A DNA stretch of 5,698 bases from Candidatus Izemoplasmatales bacterium (GTDB lineage Bacteria > Bacillota_I > Bacilli_A > Izemoplasmatales > Hujiaoplasmataceae), in NCBI GenBank assembly GCA_028702245.1, contig JAQVPE010000064.1:1-5698 (forward strand), read 5' to 3'. The stretch's first letter is position 1. The number at the start of each line of letters is the position of its first letter. Shown here in pieces: positions 1-5,698 of the stretch. A program made the position numbers and the translations under genes. The notes under the pieces are model-generated. The model was not told where the DNA came from. It was given only the letters and a program-made list of their open reading frames with translations, and ran no database searches.

Positions 1-1647
1 GTTATTGGTTTGGTTTTTGTCTTGTTTTATAGTGTCATCAGCAACGAGTTCAATTATTCCTTTTTAATTTTTATCTCGCTTTGGGTGGTTATTTATACTT
101 TTTGTCGGACAAATGCGGTTATTGCCTTTATTTCAAGCGACATCCTTTATTTCAATGAATTCAAAAAGGGGCATCGATATTTAAGGATGCATTGGATATT
201 GTCAGTGTATGTTGTAGTGAGTCTGCTTGTTTTTTTATCGATCTGGTTTGTGAATTGGGAGACCCAGGCGAAGTTTTACCGTGAACCAAATGGCGGTGGG
301 ATTGCCAATTTCGTCAGCGAGACTGAAAGTCCGAAACTTTCTGCTAACGTCGAGGGTGGTTTCATCTACAGCGTTGGCGCTGTTTCGCCGGATTATCAGT
401 CGGATTATATGTGGAACGAGGAAGAATCGAGTGCGCCGCTTCTTGGAGAAGTAAAAGTCAAATTGGTTTCGCCAACCGCGAAGATTTCCTTGTATCCTCA
501 AGAAAGCGGGCGGATTCGGATCAATATCTTGAATATGAATGCCCATTCAGATGTTAAAATTAATGACGAGCCCCTGTCGGGCATTCGCAATATGGCTCAA
601 GAACATTGGCGAGACGATCAACAGATCGAGTCATCGATTGAAGTTGTTATTTCAGGCGGCCATTTGACCAGCGTCAAGGGAATGGTGTTTGATCTCGATG
701 TGGTTGTGGGAGAGGCAGAGATCATCGAAATCATTCCGCAAGAAGCAGATGATAGTGAACTACGTTTCGTCGTCATGTCGGATTTGCATTCCGGTTACAA
801 CATTTTTATGCCAGAGTTCTCTAACATCATCGAATTTGATCCTGATTTCGCGATTGTAAACGGTGATATGACCAATCTTGGATATCCGTCGGAGTACATG
901 ATGATAGCTGCTACCTTGGAGTTGGGACCGTTTCCGATTTATACAACGATCGGGAATCATGATGCCTGGAATAACGGCGCCCCTCTTTACAACAAGTATT
1001 TTGGCCCCAATACCTATTCGTTTGTCTATCGTGATGTGTTGTTCGTCTATCTCGACACTTCATCGGGGATAATCGGGGAGACCCAGTTCAATTGGCTTGA
1101 ATCACTTTTGGCAGCCAATCAAGAGGAACACGTTTTTGTCAGAACCCATATGCAGCCGATCGATACCGTGACTGGTGAGTTTGACACTTCACACACTTTG
1201 CATCCCGAATCGCTTTTTACGATCCACAGCAAGAGCGAGAGTGATTATTTTCTTTATTTGATGGACGAGTACGATGTCGATGTCGTTTTCGCCGGACACA
1301 CCCACGTCCATGGGGTAAGCGAAATCGCCGGCACCACTTATATCACTTCCGGAGTTTTAGGGGGATCAGTGAAACCCGGCAACACGATCGGGTATCTTGA
1401 AGTGACGATTGAAGGTGACGAAATCAATATCGAACTAGTCGATATTTTGAGTGTCGCAGAGGCCGGAGGCAAGGCTTTTGAGAATTCGGTCCAGGCTTTA
1501 AGAGTGTTTGCGATGCCCTTCCTCATCAACAACAGCATCCGCATCTCGTTATCGATTTTGATGCTCGTTGTGATCAGTTTGCTGTGGATCCCTATCAGAA
1601 GAAAACTGATGGTGGTCGTTAAAGATAGCGAAAACAATGATGAATAA
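1..1647 (+). CDS. Membrane-anchored metallophosphoesterase (calcineurin-like), 5' partial
   Basis: Predicted metal-dependent phosphoesterase with its catalytic domain outside the cytoplasm; the substrate is unknown. The frame is open to the first base (codons GTT ATT GGT) and begins inside a hydrophobic stretch, so the true start is probably upstream. A TTG at 10 is the first possible start inside the window; residues below count from it. Hydrophobic segments lie at about 1-10, 17-33 and 62-80. A basic loop (KKGHRYLR) sits before the third, which by the positive-inside rule places residues 81-510 outside. A beta-rich stretch of unknown type (about 100-245) precedes the catalytic domain. The full metal-binding set is visible: SDLH (D258, H260), NGD (D286), GNHD (N316, H317, D318), a lone His in RTHMQP (H380) and GHTH (H430, H432). 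A C-terminal membrane helix (about 508-532) ends in basic RRK. All catalytic motifs are intact, so the protein is probably active. It converges on the minus-strand gene at 1739-2533. Family certain, role unknown. Confidence 0.88.
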   Translation, partial: VIGLVFVLFYSVISNEFNYSFLIFISLWVVIYTFCRTNAVIAFISSDILYFNEFKKGHRYLRMHWILSVYVVVSLLVFLSIWFVNWETQAKFYREPNGGGIANFVSETESPKLSANVEGGFIYSVGAVSPDYQSDYMWNEEESSAPLLGEVKVKLVSPTAKISLYPQESGRIRINILNMNAHSDVKINDEPLSGIRNMAQEHWRDDQQIESSIEVVISGGHLTSVKGMVFDLDVVVGEAEIIEIIPQEADDSELRFVVMSDLHSGYNIFMPEFSNIIEFDPDFAIVNGDMTNLGYPSEYMMIAATLELGPFPIYTTIGNHDAWNNGAPLYNKYFGPNTYSFVYRDVLFVYLDTSSGIIGETQFNWLESLLAANQEEHVFVRTHMQPIDTVTGEFDTSHTLHPESLFTIHSKSESDYFLYLMDEYDVDVVFAGHTHVHGVSEIAGTTYITSGVLGGSVKPGNTIGYLEVTIEGDEINIELVDILSVAEAGGKAFENSVQALRVFAMPFLINNSIRISLSILMLVVISLLWIPIRRKLMVVVKDSENNDE

Positions 1648-1677
1648 CAGCGTTATTAATAACAGATAAAATAGCAA

Positions 1678-1724
1678 AACACCCGGATTCGCTCCCATCA
1701 TTGGATGGTTGTGATCCGGGTGTT
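1678..1724 (-). terminator. Rho-independent terminator for the YwaF-like gene
   Basis: Perfect 11-bp inverted repeat: AACACCCGGAT (1678-1688) pairs with ATCCGGGTGTT (1714-1724). A second, inner 5-bp hairpin, CCATC/GATGG (1695-1699 and 1704-1708), sits in the loop. Read on the minus strand, the stem is followed by a T-rich run (TTTTGCTATTTT, down to about 1668) and lies about 15 bp after the TAG stop of the minus-strand gene. On the plus strand no T-run follows, so any effect on the converging metallophosphoesterase transcript would be weaker. Confidence 0.8.
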
Positions 1725-1738
1725 ACAGTATACGTCTA

Positions 1739-2533
1739 CTATGTTCGAAGAAGAGTTTTCTGGTTTGCCAACTTTCGGTTTTTTTCATTGAGAGTTGCGA
1801 GGATATCACCAATCATCATCACCACAGCCGTGCCTCCGGTCGAAACCGAAAACAGAAGCAGAATGTAAAGAGGGTAACTCTCATATAGCAACGATTTGAA
1901 CGGGTTGCCGTTTCCGTACTCCAGCGTCATGAAATCAGTCGTCCCAAGCGCCTTGTTCAGGGCGAAAGCAAAAACCGCGACAACGATCAAAACAACAAAG
2001 GCTTTCCAAACGTCGCTTATCCTGGGGCGGTAGAAACCGCTCAAAACCATGTACAAGGGAACAAAGACCAAAGTTCCGTGATAGAGAAATGACTGGAAAG
2101 GCAGAATATTGATATAGGTGAAATGCCAGTTGGGTTCGGAACCCATGATGCCGCTTGAAGCGGGGATCGCCAAGATGATCGAGGTCATCAACAGCATCAC
2201 CGCGAATGCAAAGGGTTTGACGAAATCTCGGAATTTTTGATGGTTTGATGCCAGGATCGGAAAAGCGTAAAGGGCCATACTGCAAATATGGAACGGCATC
2301 ATGAAAGCGGGGTAGTTTCCGTTGCCAGAAAAGTCATCGCTTCGGAAAATATAGATCGTCTTGATAACCTCGAGACCCCAAATGAACAAGGATGCAAAAA
2401 GGATCACTTTCCTGTCGTATTTTGTTCCATAGTTACCTTTCTTTTTTATCATCAATAACAAAATCAGCAAAAAGAAAATCAAAGAAAACAGCCACAAAAG
2501 GCCAGTCAGGTGTTTCGGGCCAAAATTACCCAT
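1739..2533 (-). CDS. YwaF/TIGR02206-like integral membrane protein
   Basis: A 264-residue multi-pass membrane protein of the YwaF (TIGR02206) type, common in Bacillota and relatives; its biochemical role is unknown to me. About seven hydrophobic segments are visible, near 10-29, 43-62, 76-95, 105-123, 145-166, 176-193 and 220-242. Family-like signatures include MPFHICSM (79-86, the usual LPLHLC-type motif), an FQSFLYHGTLVFVPLYM segment (146-162) with its conserved-looking His152, and a Gly-Thr-rich loop (NKALGTTDFMTL, 193-204) where family members often show a GTNYM-like sequence. The start was placed at ATG 2531-2533 because GGAGGG lies 8 nt upstream and a consensus -10 box lies just beyond. 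Longer readings of this frame (up to 2617) would start upstream of that promoter and add a hydrophilic, unfamily-like extension. It stands alone: convergent with the metallophosphoesterase and divergent from the 732-residue gene. Family assignment is from motif memory, not a search. Confidence 0.85.
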   Translation of the reverse strand: MGNFGPKHLTGLLWLFSLIFFLLILLLMIKKKGNYGTKYDRKVILFASLFIWGLEVIKTIYIFRSDDFSGNGNYPAFMMPFHICSMALYAFPILASNHQKFRDFVKPFAFAVMLLMTSIILAIPASSGIMGSEPNWHFTYINILPFQSFLYHGTLVFVPLYMVLSGFYRPRISDVWKAFVVLIVVAVFAFALNKALGTTDFMTLEYGNGNPFKSLLYESYPLYILLLFSVSTGGTAVVMMIGDILATLNEKNRKLANQKTLLRT

Positions 2534-2540
2534 ATAATTG

Positions 2541-2546
2541 CCCTCC
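2541..2546 (-). promoter_or_regulatory. Ribosome binding site deciding the YwaF-like start
   Basis: Minus-strand GGAGGG, 8 nt before the ATG at 2533. It is near-consensus and selects this Met over in-frame starts further upstream. Confidence 0.8.
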
Positions 2547-2569
2547 AAACGAGTAAGTCTTTGGCTATT

Positions 2570-2598
2570 ATTATACTTGAGATTATTGTCGAATACAA
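2570..2598 (-). promoter_or_regulatory. Sigma-A/70-type promoter for the YwaF-like gene
   Basis: Minus-strand TATAAT (2575-2570) is a perfect -10 hexamer. A weak -35 match, TTGTAT (2598-2593), sits 17 bp upstream. Transcription would begin near 2563, giving a leader of about 30 nt that contains the GGAGGG ribosome site. This fits the short start of the gene. The -10 is convincing; the -35 matches consensus at only three positions. Confidence 0.6.
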
Positions 2599-2716
2599 AA
2601 TTGATTGCATTTATCAAGTTTATGTGAGGTTCTATTATTATCGAAAAGAAATACTTAAATTGATGACTAAGGAAACAAAAGGCCAGTACAATTAAGTTTT
2701 AGCAGATGTTAGTAAC

Positions 2717-2749
2717 TTGGTTTAATTGGATCATATTCTATGATAAAAT
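2717..2749 (+). promoter_or_regulatory. Candidate promoter for the 732-residue gene (extended -10)
   Basis: TGATAAAAT (2741-2749) is an extended -10 element, TG-N-TAAAAT, which can work without a good -35. An overlapping alternative is TATGAT (2739-2744) with TTGGTT (2717-2722) as a weak -35 at 16-bp spacing. The start site would be near 2756, with a leader of about 28 nt. The surrounding 2534-2783 region is AT-rich and carries no convincing gene, RNA or riboswitch. Confidence 0.5.
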
Positions 2750-2771
2750 ATCTTCAAGAATGAACTAGGAC

Positions 2772-2777
2772 GGGTGG
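2772..2777 (+). promoter_or_regulatory. Ribosome binding site for the GTG start at 2784
   Basis: GGGTGG lies 6 nt before GTG 2784, next to AGGA (2767-2770). An in-frame TAG at 2766-2768 and no other start codon between it and 2784 leave GTG 2784 as the only sensible start. It is the start that gives the basic and hydrophobic export signal. Confidence 0.6.
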
Positions 2778-2783
2778 ATACAA

Positions 2784-4982
2784 GTGAGAAAAATCAAAGC
2801 ATGGAGTATTTCCAAGAAAATACTGGTTTCTTTAGTTGTGCTGATATTGGCAGTGACGCTATCTACAGGAATTCAGTTCGCCATAAACATGACGATCAAA
2901 TCGGAGCCACAGCGGCCAATCGAATCGATCGATGCCGGCGGTTCCGACCGGCTTATCTACTATTACGATCAATATCTCAATCATGATACTCTTCCTGACG
3001 GGATTGAGTTGAATGAGGTATTTGTCAATTCCGAACTTGAAGGTACCTATGCATATATCGACGGCCGCTACGATTGTTCCGATTTTCGCATGAACTCGCT
3101 TGTCAGGCTCTATTACGCTTATGGAGATCAACTTCCAGATTCGACAAAAGCCAACATCAAACGCGTGATGCTTGATTTCAAGTACTGGATGGATCAAGGC
3201 GGTAGCGATTCGATGTGTTACTGGTCGGAGAACCACCAGATTCTCTTTGCCACCCAAGAATATCTAGTCGGCCAAGCTTTCCCAAACGATCGCTTCACTG
3301 TCGACAACAAACTTGGCAGCGAGCATATGGAAATGGCGGAGGCAAGAATCAACGCTTGGATGAATCAGCGCTATCTCTACGGCTTCACCGAATGGTACTC
3401 GAACAACTATTATCCCGAAGACATCGCGCCGATGGCCAACTTCATCCAGTTTTCTGAGGACGAAGAGATGGTCAATCGCATGAAGATGATCATGGATCTC
3501 ATCTGGTTCGACATGGCCTCGCAAAGTTACAAGTTTGAAGGCTTGGATGAGGGAGGAGACCCCAGAACCTATTATGTTTTTGTTTCCTCGAGCGGCAGAA
3601 TGTATTCAGACAACCGTGTTTCCGATGATATCGGTAACAGGATGCGAAACTACATCGATTATATAGTGCAAAAAGAAGAAACACGAGCTTTCTCCAAGAG
3701 TTGGTCGACATCGACGAACGGCTTCTTCAACTGTTTCAAACAGATGATCGAGGCCGAAGATACCGAGGGGCATCCCTACTATGAAGTTCCAGCAGTGATC
3801 AAAGCGATTTTCGACGATCCGAGCGAGACGAAGACGATCCGTTCGAGTCAATCGCTAGATGTCGAAGAACTCGCTGGAGAGGGTTTGCTTGGCCAGGAAG
3901 ACAACCAGATCATGATGCAATGGGATATGGAGGCGTTCACCAATCCGCCCGTGATTCAAAATACAGTCAAATACATCGCCAAAAACAAGATGTTCACCAA
4001 CGACTTTTTGAAGGATTTCGCTCTTATCAATTTGTGGCCGTTAAGGGCTTTTGGCCTTTTAGGTTCTGTTTCCCGTCTTTTAGATCCTTCCACAAATGGG
4101 GTAGCGATTGAGCGAGCGAATGTCTACACATACAAAACCGCGAATTATGCGATGTCAAACGCTCAAGCGTATCAGCCGGGCGAATACGCCGACCAGCAAT
4201 CGATCAACTCACTCAATCTGACCAATTATCTTTCGATTTTTACAACTCAGCCCGCAAAAATTCCCAGACGTTCGGGAACACCGACGTATTGGAGTGGCAA
4301 CGGCAGACAGCCATACAGTGTCCAAGAGCGAAATGTGACATTGCAAGTTTACCTGCCACCGGAAAATGCGGGCTTCATGGAACCGATGGTGGTAAAAGAG
4401 ATGACCCATGTATTTTTCCCATTCGAGTTGTTTGACGAAGTCGACGAGACTTATCTCAATGAAGGCTATATTTTTGGCAGGGCCGACTCGTCCTATGTCA
4501 TGATCAAGGCGCGCTACGCGCTTGAATTCGTCGATTTTGCCGTTTCCGACATTGAGGGAAACCGTGATGATATGCTCGTTCGCGGTAGCGCAAATGATGT
4601 TCTTGCCGAACGCTATGATCTTGTACAGACAGGACCTGGTTATCATTACTTCGTGATCGAGGCCTCAAGCGCTGATAGTGAAACCTTTGCGGATTTTATT
4701 TCCAGAACGCTAGCCAACACTTTGTCATTTGAAGCGGACACAGGTGCTTTGTCTTATGCGAGCGTTCTTGATGGATCGACCGATTTGACTGAATTAAGAG
4801 CGGTTTACGCTGAAGGATTCTATCTTGACGATGTTATTCAAAATCTTCAGTACGCCCGTTATGAAAACCCTTATGTCACAGGTGGTCTAACAGCCAGAAA
4901 AGCCGGGATTTTGAGTTTCACGTACTTAAATAAGACGCTCACTCTTGATTATGAGAACAACATCAGGACGGTCGGTGATTGA
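2784..4982 (+). CDS. Exported protein, uncharacterised family, probable (alpha/alpha) toroid plus beta-sandwich
   Basis: A 732-residue protein of a family I recognise only as hypothetical proteins of several bacterial phyla; no function is assigned. The N-terminus is basic (MRKIKAWSISKK) followed by a hydrophobic helix (13-34), a signal anchor or uncleaved signal; the rest should lie outside the cytoplasm. Residues about 45-430 are mostly helical with Trp/Tyr-rich motifs typical of polysaccharide-lyase-like toroids: CYWSENHQILFA (145-156), GFTEWYSNNYYPEDI (200-214) and an SSSGRMYS segment near 270. Residues about 445-720 look beta-rich, with YTYKTANYAMSNAQAY (448-463), PGEYADQQ (465-472), TPTYWSGNGR (499-508), THVFFP (541-546) and GYIFGR (561-566). 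E149, H151, E203 and Y209/Y210 are plausible active-site candidates by position in conserved-looking motifs, which is an inference. The gene is intact. It overlaps the following sugar isomerase-like gene by 8 bp, suggesting a shared carbohydrate role. Lyase, hydrolase or a non-catalytic binding role are all possible. Confidence 0.85.
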   Translation: MRKIKAWSISKKILVSLVVLILAVTLSTGIQFAINMTIKSEPQRPIESIDAGGSDRLIYYYDQYLNHDTLPDGIELNEVFVNSELEGTYAYIDGRYDCSDFRMNSLVRLYYAYGDQLPDSTKANIKRVMLDFKYWMDQGGSDSMCYWSENHQILFATQEYLVGQAFPNDRFTVDNKLGSEHMEMAEARINAWMNQRYLYGFTEWYSNNYYPEDIAPMANFIQFSEDEEMVNRMKMIMDLIWFDMASQSYKFEGLDEGGDPRTYYVFVSSSGRMYSDNRVSDDIGNRMRNYIDYIVQKEETRAFSKSWSTSTNGFFNCFKQMIEAEDTEGHPYYEVPAVIKAIFDDPSETKTIRSSQSLDVEELAGEGLLGQEDNQIMMQWDMEAFTNPPVIQNTVKYIAKNKMFTNDFLKDFALINLWPLRAFGLLGSVSRLLDPSTNGVAIERANVYTYKTANYAMSNAQAYQPGEYADQQSINSLNLTNYLSIFTTQPAKIPRRSGTPTYWSGNGRQPYSVQERNVTLQVYLPPENAGFMEPMVVKEMTHVFFPFELFDEVDETYLNEGYIFGRADSSYVMIKARYALEFVDFAVSDIEGNRDDMLVRGSANDVLAERYDLVQTGPGYHYFVIEASSADSETFADFISRTLANTLSFEADTGALSYASVLDGSTDLTELRAVYAEGFYLDDVIQNLQYARYENPYVTGGLTARKAGILSFTYLNKTLTLDYENNIRTVGD

Positions 4983-5589
4983 TTTGGCTTTTGGACTGCA
5001 AACCTATACGATTAGAAAATTGATGAAAAAAGATTTCTCTAACTCTATGACTTTGATCAAGGGCATTAAAGTCGACACTTTGGAACTTGCTCGAGCTCCA
5101 TTCACCGAATCGACGGCCGCGGTTTTGATCGATAAGGGCATTCGTGTCGTATCAATACAGGACAAGCTAAGGCATTTAGAAAGTCACTTCTCAGAGAGAA
5201 TTCGTTTTTTAAAACAACTAAACATCGATATCGCCTGTGTTTCCGTATTGCCGTTATCAGCCATATTCGGTGGAAAGAAACAGATCGATTGCTTCATCAA
5301 GCGAATCAACGCTTTGGCGATTATATACCGCGATCAAGGAGTTCGTCTCGCTTTTCATCATCACGATTTCGAGTTTAAAAAAATTAAAGGCATCTTCAAG
5401 TTTCAGCTGATCCTTGATGGTCTCGACCCACAGATTGGGATTGTTATGGACACTTATTGGATCAAAAAAAGCGAAGAGGATATCCTTAAATGGGTCAACA
5501 TTCTCAAACCTAGGCTGGCAGGCGTCCATCTTCGCGATTTCAAAGTTCAAAGATATGGCTGTAAAAGCCACAGACGCTCCCGTAGGTGA
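4975..5589 (+). pseudogene. Sugar phosphate isomerase/epimerase-like TIM barrel, frameshifted near C-terminus
   Basis: Xylose-isomerase-like TIM barrel (AP_endonuc_2 superfamily), expected to isomerise, epimerise or dehydrate a sugar or inositol derivative in the cytoplasm. GTG 4975 was chosen as start: AGGA lies 6 nt upstream and the codon overlaps the upstream gene's stop (GTGATTGA). TTG 4984 is a real alternative, with GGTGA 5 nt before it. Residues from GTG: family opening GLQTYTIR (7-14), VDTLELAR (33-40), HHHDFEF (128-134), IVMDTYW (156-162) and GVHLRDFK (183-190). Metal ligands predicted by analogy with D-tagatose 3-epimerase-type enzymes are E133, D159 and H185. After K190 the read frame turns into a basic, unfamily-like tail (VQRYGCKSHRRSRR) and stops at 204, short of the usual 250-290 residues. 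A tandem 7-bp repeat at exactly this point explains the shift. As written the product lacks the last barrel strand and the fourth metal ligand, so it is probably inactive unless the sequence is wrong or the frame is recoverable. Confidence 0.82.
5539..5552 (+). repeat. 7-bp tandem duplication (TTCAAAG x2) causing a frameshift
   Basis: TTCAAAG at 5539-5545 is immediately repeated at 5546-5552 inside the isomerase gene. Deleting one unit joins HLRDFK directly to DMAVKATDAPVGDGEIDF without loss of any residue expected by the family. This makes the duplication the likely cause of the shift. Confidence 0.85.
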
Positions 5590-5698
5590 TGGTGAGATTG
5601 ATTTTCAGGAAATTCTGGGTGCTATTGACAAGGAAAAAGTCTATTATGTCATTGAACAAAACAGTACCGATCCGATTGTAGATATCAAGAAGAGCTTA
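5552..5698 (+). pseudogene. Out-of-frame C-terminal part of the isomerase/epimerase gene, 3' partial
   Basis: Read from GAT 5552, 49 codons stay open to the last base of the window. They encode DMAVKATDAP, then VGDGEIDF (the common GxGxIDF-type family motif before the last barrel helix), then EILGAIDKEKVYYVIEQN and DPIVDIKKSL. The YYVIEQ strand carries the Glu expected to be the fourth metal ligand (residue 225 in the restored protein). Together with the upstream part it gives at least 239 residues, so the natural stop should lie a short way past the window. It has no ribosome site of its own and is the displaced end of the gene at 4975, not a separate gene. Confidence 0.8.

Noticed and set aside
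1652..1663. Perfect palindrome GTTATTAATAAC after the metallophosphoesterase stop
   Set aside because: About one 12-bp palindrome is expected by chance in this length. It is AT-rich with no T-run, so it is not a credible terminator.
2534..2617. 28-residue N-terminal extension of the YwaF-like protein
   Set aside because: The promoter -10 box and a strong ribosome site lie inside it, and the extra sequence is hydrophilic and unlike the family.
2494..2687. 13-bp direct repeat ACAAAAGGCCAGT at 2494-2506 and 2675-2687
   Set aside because: One copy is in coding sequence. By a rough estimate a single 13-bp match somewhere in a window this long is not rare. No mobile element or target-site structure accompanies it.
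2510..2695. Small plus-strand open frame (61 codons) across the divergent region
   Set aside because: It overlaps the start of the YwaF-like gene and both of its promoter elements, lacks a good ribosome site and has no recognisable protein features.
2708..2716. Small dyad GTTAGTAAC beside the weak -35 of the rightward promoter
   Set aside because: Arms of only 4 bp are too short to claim an operator.
4209..4646. Long minus-strand open frame (145 codons) inside the 732-residue gene
   Set aside because: It lies wholly opposite a strongly supported coding region, has no promoter or ribosome site, and its translation shows no family motifs.

Overview
The window reads as ordinary bacterial chromosome of moderate GC (mid-40s percent by eye). 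Genes are closely packed, have Shine-Dalgarno sites, and use GTG or TTG starts freely. TGA acts as a stop and TGG as Trp, so the standard bacterial code applies. A YwaF-type membrane protein, alternative starts and purine-rich ribosome sites tentatively suggest Bacillota or a Mycoplasmatota-like lineage that keeps UGA as stop. This placement is weak. No rRNA, tRNA, CRISPR array, insertion sequence or phage gene was seen.

Layout. (1) 1-1647 (+): the 3' portion of a membrane-tethered metallophosphoesterase whose start probably lies before the window. (2) 1648-1738: short convergent spacer with a strong hairpin whose T-rich side faces the minus strand, so it terminates gene 3. (3) 1739-2533 (-): a YwaF/TIGR02206-like multi-pass membrane protein. 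(4) 2534-2783: divergent 250-bp intergenic region with a perfect TATAAT box facing left and an extended -10 box facing right. (5) 2784-4982 (+): a 732-residue membrane-anchored or secreted protein of a widespread but, to my knowledge, functionally undescribed family. It has a probable alpha-helical toroid N-terminal half and a beta-rich C-terminal half, in the style of polysaccharide lyases. (6) 4975-5698 (+): a sugar phosphate isomerase/epimerase-like TIM barrel that overlaps the end of gene 5. A 7-bp tandem duplication (TTCAAAG twice, 5539-5552) shifts its frame near the C-terminus. Removing one copy restores a typical family C-terminus that stays open to the window edge.

How the genes may work together. 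Genes 5 and 6 form a translationally coupled pair. A reasonable inference is that the exported protein acts on a carbohydrate polymer or glycoside and the cytoplasmic TIM barrel converts a released sugar. The substrate cannot be read from the sequence. The metallophosphoesterase and the YwaF-like protein are separate transcription units with no evident link to the pair. The most notable observations are the frameshifting 7-bp duplication, which removes the fourth predicted metal ligand of the isomerase, and the uncharacterised exported protein paired with it.
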